Below are positions 6,182 through 13,602 of a stretch of DNA of 19,264 bases, in pieces; the first letter of the stretch is position 1; the number at the start of each line of letters is the position of its first letter. Source of the DNA: CAVVWJ01 sp964475685 (GTDB lineage: Bacteria > Gemmatimonadota > Gemmatimonadetes > Gemmatimonadales > GWC2-71-9); assembly GCA_964475685.1 (NCBI GenBank), contig CAYYXP010000230.1, positions 1 to 19,264 of the forward strand, written 5' to 3'. The notes under the pieces are model-generated. The model searched no databases. It was not told the origin of the DNA and saw only the letters and a list, made by a program, of their open reading frames with translations. A program made the translations under genes and the position numbers.

Positions 6182-8125
6182 TCAGACGTCCAGATTGCTC
6201 ACGTATTTCGCGTTCTGCTCGATGAACAGGCGGCGGGGCTCGACCTCGTCGCCCATCAGCTCGTCGAACAGCTTGGAGGCGGAGGCGGTGTCTTCCATGG
6301 TTACCCGGAGAATCGTGCGGGTTGCCGGGTCCATGGTGGTCTTCCAGAGCTGGTCCGGGTTCATCTCGCCCAGACCCTTGTACCGCTGCACGTTGACCGA
6401 GCCCTTGCCCTCGCCGTTGGTGAGGCGCTTGGCGTAGTCATCGCGCTCGGTTTCGGAGTACGCGTAGAACTCCTCCTTCCCCTTGGCCACGCGGTACAGC
6501 GGCGGCTGCGCGATGTAGACGTACCCCGCCTCCACGAGCTCCTGCATCTGCCGGAAGAAGAAGGTGAGCAGCAGCGTCCTGATATGGGCGCCGTCCACGT
6601 CGGCGTCGGTCATCACGATGATCTTGTGATACCGTGCATCGTCGAGCTTGAAGTCGTCCTTCACGCCGGTGCCGATCGCGGTGATCATGGCCCGGATTTC
6701 CTCGTTGCTCAGGATCTTGTCGAGCCGGGCGCGCTCCACGTTGAGAATCTTGCCGCGCAGTGGCAGGATGGCCTGGTACTGCCGGTCGCGCCCCTGCTTG
6801 GCCGACCCGCCGGCCGAGTCGCCCTCGACGAGGTAAAGCTCGGTGTGGGCCGGGTCGTCGATCGAACAGTCGGCGAGCTTGCCGGGAAGCACCATATTCT
6901 CGAGGCCGGACTTCTTGCGGATCAGGTCGCGCGCCTTGCGTGCGGCCTCGCGGGCCCGCGCCGCGCTCACGGCTTTCTCGATGATGGCCCGGGCGACCGG
7001 CGGGTGTTCCTCGAGGTAGCTGCCGAGGTGCTCGTTGACGAGCGTCTTGACGATGCTCTCCACCTCGGAGTTGCCCAGCTTGGTCTTGGTCTGGCCCTCG
7101 AACTGCGGCTCCTTGACCTTCACGTGGAGCACACAGGTGAGGCCTTCCCTGATGTCCTCACCCGAGAGGGTGAACTCTTCCTTCTTCAGAAAATCGCGGC
7201 GCTTGGCGACGTCGTTGATGGTACGGGTGAGCGCCGCCTTGAACCCGGTGAGGTGGGTGCCGCCCTCATGGGTATTGATGTTGTTGACGAAGGTGAAGGT
7301 GTTCTCGTTGTAGCCGTCCTCGTACTGCATGGCGATGTCGACATCCACGTCGTCCTTCACCGCCGTGAAGGTGATCGGCTTGGGGTGGAGCGGCCTCTTG
7401 TTGCGGTTCAGCCATTCGACGAACTGGACGAGGCCGCCCTTGGCGAAGAACGTCTCGCCCTGTGCCGGCTGGGCCCGCTCGTCCTTGATGGTGAGGCTCA
7501 CCCCCTTGTTGAGGAAGGAGAGCTGCCGCAGACGATCGGCCAGGGTGGTGTAGTGGAACTCCAGCACGGTGAAGATTTCAGGGTCGGGCTTGAACCGGAC
7601 CGTGGTGCCGGTGCCCCTTGCCTTGCCGAGCGTTTCCAGCTTGCGCACGGTCTTGCCGCGGACGAAGGCCATGCGGTAGCGGTTGCCGTCCCGGTCCACG
7701 ACGACCTCGAGGCGCTCGGACAAGGCGTTGACCACCGAGACGCCGACCCCGTGCAGGCCGCCCGACACCTTGTAGCTGTTCTTGTCGAACTTGCCGCCGG
7801 CGTGCAGCACCGTGAGGGCCAGCTCGACGGCCGGGATCTTTTCGGTGGGATGCATGTCCACCGGGATGCCTCGCCCGTTGTCCTGCACCGTGATGGAGTT
7901 GTCGGCATGGATGGTGACGTTGATGGTGTCGCAATGACCGGCCAGCGCTTCGTCGATCGAGTTGTCCACTACCTCGTAGACCAGGTGATGGAGCCCGTTC
8001 TCGCTGGTGGAACCGATGAACATCCCCGGGCGCTTGCGGACCGCCTCGAGTCCCTTGAGGACCTGAATATTCTCGGCGGTGTACTCCGGCGTGCCGTCGA
8101 TGACGGCGGTCTGTCGCTTGGCCAT
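6182..8125 (-). CDS. gyrB: DNA gyrase subunit B
   Basis: This is the ATPase subunit of the type II topoisomerase that introduces negative supercoils. The 647-residue product shows the GHKL ATPase pocket: EVVDNSIDEA (51-60), DNGRGIP (82-88) and GGLHGVGVS (122-130). It also has the transducer QTKTKL switch-lysine loop (345-350) and the TOPRIM motifs EGDSAGG (434-440) and DADVDG (507-512). The C-terminal QRYKGLGEMNP (580-590) binds GyrA, and the protein ends in the usual 'NLDV' type tail. It lacks the insert found in enterobacterial GyrB, matching the approximately 640-residue class. The ATG at 8125 is preferred, with GGAG three bases upstream; an in-frame TTG at 8134 would add METs but has no Shine-Dalgarno. 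It follows dciA by 12 bp, and no gyrA is in the window. Confidence 0.98.
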   Translation of the reverse strand: MAKRQTAVIDGTPEYTAENIQVLKGLEAVRKRPGMFIGSTSENGLHHLVYEVVDNSIDEALAGHCDTINVTIHADNSITVQDNGRGIPVDMHPTEKIPAVELALTVLHAGGKFDKNSYKVSGGLHGVGVSVVNALSERLEVVVDRDGNRYRMAFVRGKTVRKLETLGKARGTGTTVRFKPDPEIFTVLEFHYTTLADRLRQLSFLNKGVSLTIKDERAQPAQGETFFAKGGLVQFVEWLNRNKRPLHPKPITFTAVKDDVDVDIAMQYEDGYNENTFTFVNNINTHEGGTHLTGFKAALTRTINDVAKRRDFLKKEEFTLSGEDIREGLTCVLHVKVKEPQFEGQTKTKLGNSEVESIVKTLVNEHLGSYLEEHPPVARAIIEKAVSAARAREAARKARDLIRKKSGLENMVLPGKLADCSIDDPAHTELYLVEGDSAGGSAKQGRDRQYQAILPLRGKILNVERARLDKILSNEEIRAMITAIGTGVKDDFKLDDARYHKIIVMTDADVDGAHIRTLLLTFFFRQMQELVEAGYVYIAQPPLYRVAKGKEEFYAYSETERDDYAKRLTNGEGKGSVNVQRYKGLGEMNPDQLWKTTMDPATRTILRVTMEDTASASKLFDELMGDEVEPRRLFIEQNAKYVSNLDV

Positions 8126-8137
8126 GGTCTCCAATCG

Positions 8138-8458
8138 TTAGGGCCGGGACCGGTCGATCGGACCGGGAATCCAGCGGATCTCTTTCACCCGCCCCGTCCG
8201 CCCCGCGTTGAGGCGGGCAAGTATCCGGGGGGACATCAGGCTCAATTCGTTGGCCCAGGCGGCGGTGCTGACGCGAACCCGGAGCAGGCCGTCCCGGGTG
8301 ACCGATTCGGGCGACGTGACCGCTGCGATCTGCGGACCGACCAGCGCTTCCCACTCCTCGAGGATGCCCGCCTGCTGCACCCGCTTGGAGATCCCCGACT
8401 GCTTCAGGTAGCTCTTGAGAGCATCGGCGATCGGGCTGGGGGCGCGCTTCCGAGTCAC
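8138..8458 (-). CDS. dciA: DciA family (DUF721) replicative helicase loader
   Basis: This 106-residue protein fits DciA, which replaces DnaC/DnaI for loading DnaB helicase in most bacteria. It has the N-terminal 'PIADALKSYLKQSGI' helix and the central EEWEALVGPQIAAVTSPESV stretch with the conserved Trp36 and Gly41-Pro42. The 'DGLLRVRVSTAAWANELSLMSPRIL' half of the KH-like fold carries Trp68. It ends with a short basic tail. The start is a GTG overlapping by GTGA the stop of a 13-codon upstream ORF that has its own strong ribosome binding site, so initiation here may depend on that leader. It stands directly upstream of gyrB, a common pairing near replication genes, but recF, dnaN and dnaA are not seen here. 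Confidence 0.9.
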   Translation of the reverse strand: MTRKRAPSPIADALKSYLKQSGISKRVQQAGILEEWEALVGPQIAAVTSPESVTRDGLLRVRVSTAAWANELSLMSPRILARLNAGRTGRVKEIRWIPGPIDRSRP

Positions 8459-8496
8459 CGACCCATCCGTTCCGCGTCGAGGTACCGAGCCGGCAT
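8455..8496 (-). CDS. Candidate 13-codon leader ORF coupled to dciA
   Basis: ATG (8494-8496) to TGA (8455-8457) encodes MPARYLDAERMGR. It is preceded by a full GGAGGT Shine-Dalgarno with four intervening bases, the best ribosome binding site in the area. Its stop overlaps the GTG start of dciA by four bases. dciA itself has no comparable site, so ribosomes ending this mini-ORF could re-initiate there. Alternatives are chance, or an indel that split a slightly longer dciA start. Confidence 0.4.
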   Translation of the reverse strand: MPARYLDAERMGR

Positions 8497-8500
8497 GCGC

Positions 8501-8506
8501 ACCTCC
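8501..8506 (-). promoter_or_regulatory. Perfect Shine-Dalgarno before the dciA leader ORF
   Basis: GGAGGT on the minus strand stands 4 bases before the ATG at 8496. It is too far (over 40 bases) from the dciA GTG at 8458 to serve it directly. Confidence 0.5.
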
Positions 8507-8528
8507 GGCGGCAACTGGCCACGCCGCA

Positions 8529-8972
8529 CTATTCGATTCTGATCACCCGGTCCGAGATGACGCCAGGATTGCCGATCACGTCCACTGCGTGAATCTGAAC
8601 GATGATGCTGCTCCCGCCCCTGCCGAAGGTCGAGAACTGAAGCGCGAAGGGTACCGAGTCCGCACCTTCTCCGAGGACGGGCGCATAACTCTGGCCGGCC
8701 CCGCTGACCTCGAGGTAGACCGTGTCAACTCCGTCGGGATCGAGACTGTACCCGGTCAGGAGGAGGAGGTCGCCCTCGTTGACGGTGGTGTCGGCAACCG
8801 CCGGGTGGGTGATGCTGGTGAACGGGCCAACCCCGTCGCCCGGATTCTCAACTGGGAACGTCAGCCTCGCCCGCTCGTCGCACCCGGCCAGCACGCCCAG
8901 GGCCAGCCAGATCCGCCATCGCCCAGCCACCCGTGAAAAATACCCGGTTCGAGACTGAAAGTGCAGGCTCAT
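8529..8972 (-). CDS. Predicted lipoprotein with Ig-like C-terminal fold
   Basis: This is a 147-residue protein with a basic N-terminus, a hydrophobic stretch and a lipobox LGVLAGC (lipidated Cys31), so it is predicted to be membrane-anchored outside the cytoplasm. The rest is beta-rich with Ig-like character: 'DTTVNEGDLLLLTGYSLDPDG' followed by 'VDTVYLEVSG', then alternating strands to IIVQIHAVDVIGNPGVISDRVIRIE. That ending recalls the bacterial Ig-like domains of secreted Gemmatimonadota proteins. The start at 8972 overlaps the stop of the enoyl-CoA hydratase gene (ATGA), with GAGGG just upstream. The frame is open up to 9467, but that part is a shadow of the hydratase gene. No ligand or substrate is suggested. 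Confidence 0.8.
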   Translation of the reverse strand: MSLHFQSRTGYFSRVAGRWRIWLALGVLAGCDERARLTFPVENPGDGVGPFTSITHPAVADTTVNEGDLLLLTGYSLDPDGVDTVYLEVSGAGQSYAPVLGEGADSVPFALQFSTFGRGGSSIIVQIHAVDVIGNPGVISDRVIRIE

Positions 8973-9748
8973 TTGCCCTCGAACGACGCCTTTCGCTTCT
9001 CCAGGAAAGCCCTGGTTCCTTCGCGCATGTCGGAGGTGGCGGAAAGGAGGCCGAAGTAGCCGGCCTCCAACAGGAGAGCGTCCTCCAGCGACATGTCGGC
9101 TCCCGCATCCACCAGATCGAGACAGGCGCGGACGGCGAGCGGTCCGTTGTCGAGAATCGTCCGCAGCAGACCCTCCGACTCGGCCAGCAGCCGGTCGGCG
9201 GGCACCACCCGGTTCACCAGGCCGATGCGCAGCGCTTCCTGAGCGTCGATCATCCCGCCGGTGAGCAGCAGCTCGAGCGCCCGGCCCCGGCCGACCAGCC
9301 GCGGCAGGCGGATCGAGCCGCCGTACCCCGGCCCGATGCCGAGCTTCACTTCCGGCTGGCCAAACCTGGCGTTCTCGCTGGCCACGCGCAGGTGGCACGC
9401 CATGGCCAGCTCGCAGCCGCCGCCGAGCGCGAAGCCATTGACAGCGGCGACGACCGGCTTGCCGCACCGCTCCAGGCTTCGGAAGGCGCGCTGGCCTTCG
9501 ATGGAACGGGCCCGGCCGTCGATGGCTCCCTGGCCGGCGAGCTCCGAGATGTCGGCCCCGGCGACGAACGCCTTGCTGCCGGACCCGGTGAGAATGGCGC
9601 CGGCAATCGCCGCGTCTTCAGCGATGCTCTGCGCCGCCATGCCGAGCTCGCGGATGACCGTCGAGTTCAGGGCATTGAGCTTGTCGGGCCGCTCGATGGT
9701 GACGCGGGCGACCCTGTCGGAGACGACGAACGAGAGGGTGGTGTACAT
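8969..9748 (-). CDS. Enoyl-CoA hydratase / crotonase family protein
   Basis: The 259-residue crotonase-fold protein probably hydrates trans-2-enoyl-CoA (or dehydrates 3-hydroxyacyl-CoA) in fatty-acid or butyryl-CoA metabolism. It has the usual 'IERPDKLNALN' start, the AFVAGADISEL CoA-binding stretch and the oxyanion-hole segment NGFALGGGCELAMACH. Both catalytic acids of true hydratases are present: Glu113 in GGGCE and Glu133 in FGQPEVKLGI, 20 residues apart as in the rat mitochondrial enzyme. This favours hydratase over isomerase-only or hydrolase members. No other beta-oxidation gene is nearby. The stop overlaps the lipoprotein start (ATGA). No clear Shine-Dalgarno precedes the ATG at 9748. 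Chain-length specificity is not predictable. Confidence 0.93.
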   Translation of the reverse strand: MYTTLSFVVSDRVARVTIERPDKLNALNSTVIRELGMAAQSIAEDAAIAGAILTGSGSKAFVAGADISELAGQGAIDGRARSIEGQRAFRSLERCGKPVVAAVNGFALGGGCELAMACHLRVASENARFGQPEVKLGIGPGYGGSIRLPRLVGRGRALELLLTGGMIDAQEALRIGLVNRVVPADRLLAESEGLLRTILDNGPLAVRACLDLVDAGADMSLEDALLLEAGYFGLLSATSDMREGTRAFLEKRKASFEGK

Positions 9749-9821
9749 GGCCGTGTCGAGTGGAAGTTGGAGCGCAATGTAGCGGCCCCTTCGCGGTTTC
9801 GCCCGGTCTTTCCGGCGGCGC

Positions 9822-9827
9822 TATCTT
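9822..9827 (+). promoter_or_regulatory. Possible -10 element immediately upstream of mtnA
   Basis: TATCTT ends only 6 bases before the GTG at 9834 and 12 before the ATG at 9840. With no Shine-Dalgarno in between, transcription starting about 7 bases downstream would give a leaderless or near-leaderless mtnA mRNA. No good -35 box is seen at 16-18 bases. Confidence 0.25.
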
Positions 9828-9833
9828 TCGCCC

Positions 9834-10853
9834 GTGCCAATGCCCTCTCCCATCGCGTGGACGCCTTCGGGTGGCGTCCGCGTCCTCGACCAGACCCTGC
9901 TTCCCGGCGACGAGCGCTACCTCGACCTCGAGTCGGTGGGAGCGGTCGCCGAGGCCATCCGGGTGTTGAGGGTGCGGGGGGCACCGCTCATCGGGATCGC
10001 CGCCGCGATGGGGGTGACGCTGGAGACGCGCCGGACGAGCACGCTGGAGGCGGTGCGCGCCGCCGTCTCCACCCTGGGGGCCACCCGTCCGACCGCCGTC
10101 AACCTCCGCTGGGCGCTGGATCGGATGCAGAGGCGTGCCGTGGAGACCGCCACGGCCGGCGGCAGCGTTCACGCCGCGATGGTGGCCGAGGCGGATGCCA
10201 TCTGGGAGGAGGACCGCACGATGTGCGCGCGCATCGGCGCCGTGGGCGCGAAGCTCATCGGCGGGGACGCCCTGGTGTTAACGCACTGCAACGCCGGTGT
10301 GCTCGCCACGGGGGGCATCGGCACCGCGTTGGCCCCGGTGTACACGCTGCACGCCGCCGGCCATCGGGTGGCCGTGATTGCCGATGAGACGCGCCCGCTC
10401 CTCCAGGGCAGCCGCCTGACGGCGTGGGAGCTCCTCCGCGCCGGCGTGCCGTGCACCGTCATCGCCGACGGAATGGCGGCGAGCCGCCTTCGGAAGGGCG
10501 ACGTCACCTGTGTGATCGTCGGCGCCGACCGAATCGCGGCAAACGGCGACGTCGCCAACAAGATCGGGACCTACGGCCTTGCTCTCGCGGCACGAGCCCA
10601 TGGCGTGCCGTTCTACGTCGCCGCGCCGAGCTCGACGGTGGACCTGGCGACTCCCGACGGCGGCGCCATTCCCATCGAGGAGCGCGGCGCCGACGAGGTG
10701 GCGGGGTGGCGCGGTGTGCGCGCCGCGCCGGCGGAGGCGAGCATCTGGAATCCCGCGTTCGATGTGACTCCGGCGGAGCTGGTGACGGCGATCATCACCG
10801 ACACCGGGGTTCTACGCGCCGGAGACATTGGCCGGCCGGCCGGCGGTCCCTAA
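9834..10853 (+). CDS. mtnA: Methylthioribose-1-phosphate isomerase
   Basis: It isomerises 5-methylthioribose-1-phosphate to 5-methylthioribulose-1-phosphate in the methionine salvage pathway. The 339-residue protein belongs to the eIF2B-like/aIF-2BI family. It shows the RVRGAPLIGIAAAMG substrate-site motif (46-60), the catalytic Cys152 in LTHCNAGVLATGGIGTA, and the catalytic Asp232 in GADRIAANGDVANKIGTY. The Cys-Asp spacing of 80 residues equals that of B. subtilis MtnA (Cys160/Asp240). The rest of the salvage pathway is not in the window. The start may be the GTG at 9834 or the ATG at 9840; neither has a Shine-Dalgarno. The 3' end overlaps the convergent kinase gene by 42 bp. Confidence 0.95.
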   Translation: MPMPSPIAWTPSGGVRVLDQTLLPGDERYLDLESVGAVAEAIRVLRVRGAPLIGIAAAMGVTLETRRTSTLEAVRAAVSTLGATRPTAVNLRWALDRMQRRAVETATAGGSVHAAMVAEADAIWEEDRTMCARIGAVGAKLIGGDALVLTHCNAGVLATGGIGTALAPVYTLHAAGHRVAVIADETRPLLQGSRLTAWELLRAGVPCTVIADGMAASRLRKGDVTCVIVGADRIAANGDVANKIGTYGLALAARAHGVPFYVAAPSSTVDLATPDGGAIPIEERGADEVAGWRGVRAAPAEASIWNPAFDVTPAELVTAIITDTGVLRAGDIGRPAGGP

Positions 10854-13457
10854 CGTGGCCTCCAGGCGACCGGCAAGCTGGCGCACGTCGACCGGGAGCG
10901 ACAACCGCAGTCCGGCCAGTGCCTTCGCCCGCACTGCCTCGAACGCAGGGTCGGAGCCGTAGCGCGTGAAATCCGGATCGCTCGCCAGGAGCGGGAGATC
11001 GGCCCAGCCGGACGACACCGCACGGTCGAGCGCCGCAGCGGCCTCGGCCCCCCGTCCGGTGGCAGCGTAGTACCTTGCAAGCTCGTAGTAGCTCTCCGCG
11101 TCGCTCGCCGTCCACATCCATTCGAACGAATACCCTTCGCGGCGCTCAAGGAGGGCAAAAGCGACGGCTGCCTCGCGTGCCTCCTCACGAGCCATGCCGA
11201 GACGGTGTAGAGCCCGGGCCAGGCCCAGCCGGCCCCGGATGAGGTGGTGTCCCATGGCCAGCCGCTCTGAATGCTGGACTGCGAGCTCGGTGGCGCGGCC
11301 GTAGTGTCCGATCGCGGCATCGAACTCCGCGCGACGGTACGCTGCTTCGCCCATCAGGGCGAAACTCAACGCCGTAAAGGCCGGTGCGTAGACATGGTCG
11401 ACGCTGGGATAACGACCGAGCGCTTCGCTCAGCAGGCGGTCGGCGTCCACCAGCTCCCCTTCACGCAGATGCAGCCCGGCCCGGAGGGCCAGGGCGCCGA
11501 CGAACTTCATCTCACGGGTGAGGCCGCTCCGTTCTACGAGGACGGCACAGTCCAGCAGCAGCCGAGCAGGCTCGTACTGGCCGTCCACCACGAAGAGCCA
11601 TCCGAGGCCCATGTAGGTCGTCTGGCCGGTCGGCTCGACCTCGACGGCGCAAAGATAGCTCTCGGCCGCCGCTTGTAAGCGCTCGCGGTCGCCGGAGCGC
11701 ATCGCCTGAACGTGGCGGTTGATGGCGAGCATGTAATGGGCGTGCGTGCTGTCCGGAGCGAGCGAGGTGGCGCGCAGGCCGGCGCGTTCGGCGTCCTCGT
11801 GGCGCTCGAGCCGGCAGTAGGCGTAGGTGAGCCACTGGTGCGGCTCCGCCAGGTCCGGGTCGAGGGCGACCGCCCGTTCGAGATGGCGCACCGCCGCGTC
11901 GAGATCCTCACGGCGGGTCTGAGCGATGAAGCGGAACGCGTGGAGCGAGCCCAGTCCGGAATAGGCCAGCGCATAGTCGGGGTCGGCCCGGAGCGCATCT
12001 TCGAAGCACCGTTGCGCCTGGTCGAACATCGCCAGCCCGAAACCGCGGAAGAGCTGCCGGCCCTTGGCATAGGATTCGTAAGCGCCGAGGGTGGCTGTCT
12101 GCGGCCGCCCGATCTTGGCCGCTTCCGTACTCGAGATCTCGATGCTGAGGGCGCGCACCAGCCCGGTGACGACGCGGTCCTGGAGTGCGAAGATCTCCTC
12201 CATGGCTCCGTCGATCTTTTCTGTGGCAATCGTCTCCGCTGTTTCCGTCACCACGCATTGGGGCGTGATGCGGACCCGGCCACCGGCGGCCTGACAGGTC
12301 CCCCACACGACCCACCGTGCACCGAGGGCGCGACCTACCGCCGCAGCCTCCCCGGGCGAGCGGACCGCCTCACCGCGAGCGCGGAGGGCACGGGTCGTCC
12401 GGTCGCGTCCGGCCACAGTCACCCCGGCGATCTTCTGCAGGTCCACCTGCAGCGTTTCGGCGATCCCGCTTCCGAGCCAGCTGTGCGCAGGGTCGGAGGA
12501 GAGGTTGAGGAAGTCGAGTACGGCGAGCGAGGTCTTAGGCGGCGCGGCGGTGGAGACGGCCGGGCCGGCGTTCGGGTGACCGGGGGTGCGCGCACTCAGA
12601 TTCCGGAGCGCCGCGGCGAATTCGGCCGCCCCAGAAAACCGGCTCTCCGGTGCCTTGGCCAGGGCGCGCCCCACCACGTCGTCGGCACCCGCGGGCAGGT
12701 CCGGTACCGTGGCCGCGAGCGGTTTTGGGTCGTCCATGAAGTGCTTGGTGACTACTGCCATGGCCGTGGGCCCCGTGAACGGCGGCGCTCCGCTCAACAT
12801 CTCGTAGACCACGCACCCAAGGCTGTAGACGTCACTCCGGCCGTCGAGCTCACGCTCGCCGCCGGCCTGCTCGGGGCTCATGTAGACGACCGTGCCTATG
12901 GCGAGCCCGGTTTCGGTCAGCCGGGCCTCGCTTCCGCCATCCACGCTGCGAGCGACCCCGAAGTCGGCGACCAGCGCATGGCATTCGCCGGCGCCTGGCC
13001 GTCCGGCCAGCAGGATATTCTCGGGTTTGACGTCCCGGTGCACCACGCCATGTGCGTGGGCGTAGGCCAGGGCGTCGGCTACCTCGCACGCCAAGCGGAC
13101 CGCCTCATCTGGCCGAATCCTCCCGTCGCGCTCGAGCCGGCCGCGGAGCGATTCGCCCTCGACGAACGGCATGGTGAACCAGAGCAGCCGGAAGTCGCCG
13201 AGGTCCGCTTCGCCTGAGTCGTACACCGTCAGGATGTGCGGGTGCTGCAGCCGGGCGGCGAAGCGGATCTCGCGAAGGAAACGTTCGGGTCCGAGGGAGG
13301 AGGCGAGCTCGGGATGGAGGACCTTCAGAGCCACCGCGCGATCGTAGCGAAGATCGTGTGCCCGGTAGACCGTCGCCATCCCGCCACGCCCAAGCTCGCT
13401 CTCGAGGGCGTAACGGTCGATGAGGGCAGGTTGGAGTCGCTCCCGAAGATCAGCCAT
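10812..13457 (-). CDS. Ser/Thr protein kinase fused to TolB-like domain and TPR array
   Basis: This 881-residue soluble protein has three parts. The first is a Hanks-type kinase (about 16-290) with G-loop GRGGMATV (23-30), catalytic Lys45, HRDVKPEN (140-147, Asp142), DFG (165-167) and SPEQ in the activation segment, so it should be active. A short Ala/Pro linker without a membrane segment follows. The second is a TolB/FlgO-like domain (about 308-440, starting SLAVLDFLNLSSDPAHSWLGSGI), as in several adenylate-cyclase-like regulators. The third is a long TPR array (about 455-860), such as PDYALAYSGLGSLHA and ATELAVQHSE. It probably relays a binding event on the TPRs into phosphorylation. The ATG at 13457 starts the typical MADLRERLQ opening, although the frame is open to 13571. 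The gene is monocistronic and divergent from glpK. Confidence 0.93.
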   Translation of the reverse strand: MADLRERLQPALIDRYALESELGRGGMATVYRAHDLRYDRAVALKVLHPELASSLGPERFLREIRFAARLQHPHILTVYDSGEADLGDFRLLWFTMPFVEGESLRGRLERDGRIRPDEAVRLACEVADALAYAHAHGVVHRDVKPENILLAGRPGAGECHALVADFGVARSVDGGSEARLTETGLAIGTVVYMSPEQAGGERELDGRSDVYSLGCVVYEMLSGAPPFTGPTAMAVVTKHFMDDPKPLAATVPDLPAGADDVVGRALAKAPESRFSGAAEFAAALRNLSARTPGHPNAGPAVSTAAPPKTSLAVLDFLNLSSDPAHSWLGSGIAETLQVDLQKIAGVTVAGRDRTTRALRARGEAVRSPGEAAAVGRALGARWVVWGTCQAAGGRVRITPQCVVTETAETIATEKIDGAMEEIFALQDRVVTGLVRALSIEISSTEAAKIGRPQTATLGAYESYAKGRQLFRGFGLAMFDQAQRCFEDALRADPDYALAYSGLGSLHAFRFIAQTRREDLDAAVRHLERAVALDPDLAEPHQWLTYAYCRLERHEDAERAGLRATSLAPDSTHAHYMLAINRHVQAMRSGDRERLQAAAESYLCAVEVEPTGQTTYMGLGWLFVVDGQYEPARLLLDCAVLVERSGLTREMKFVGALALRAGLHLREGELVDADRLLSEALGRYPSVDHVYAPAFTALSFALMGEAAYRRAEFDAAIGHYGRATELAVQHSERLAMGHHLIRGRLGLARALHRLGMAREEAREAAVAFALLERREGYSFEWMWTASDAESYYELARYYAATGRGAEAAAALDRAVSSGWADLPLLASDPDFTRYGSDPAFEAVRAKALAGLRLSLPVDVRQLAGRLEATLGTAGRPANVSGA

Positions 13458-13602
13458 TCTCCCATACCATACCGCGGGCGGCCCGTGTGCGGAACGGCAT
13501 GGCCGGATTTCCGGGCCGGGAGTAAGATTCGACGGCCCTGCGAAGGGCGATTCCCGAACCCACCCGACCAAGTCCTGTCAGGGCTGCGCATCCTCGAGTG
13601 TC

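Noticed and set aside
6584..8542. 652-codon open frame on the plus strand
   Set aside because: It is antisense to gyrB and dciA; same GC-driven shadow effect, no recognisable domain.
8973..9467. Upstream extension of the lipoprotein ORF
   Set aside because: It is out-of-phase shadow of the enoyl-CoA hydratase gene and would bury the lipobox.
11712..13217. 501-codon open frame on the plus strand
   Set aside because: Antisense to the kinase-TolB-TPR gene, whose motifs are intact; no domain in the antisense translation.
13535..13548. GCCCT-GCGA-AGGGC hairpin between the kinase and glpK genes
   Set aside because: Five pairs with a GNRA loop is expected by chance in GC-rich DNA, and there is no further structure to suggest a riboswitch or RNA gene.
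13458..13602. Search of the kinase/glpK divergent region for promoters or operators
   Set aside because: Only a weak TATGGT near the kinase start and no convincing -35 or dyad operator; not enough to list.
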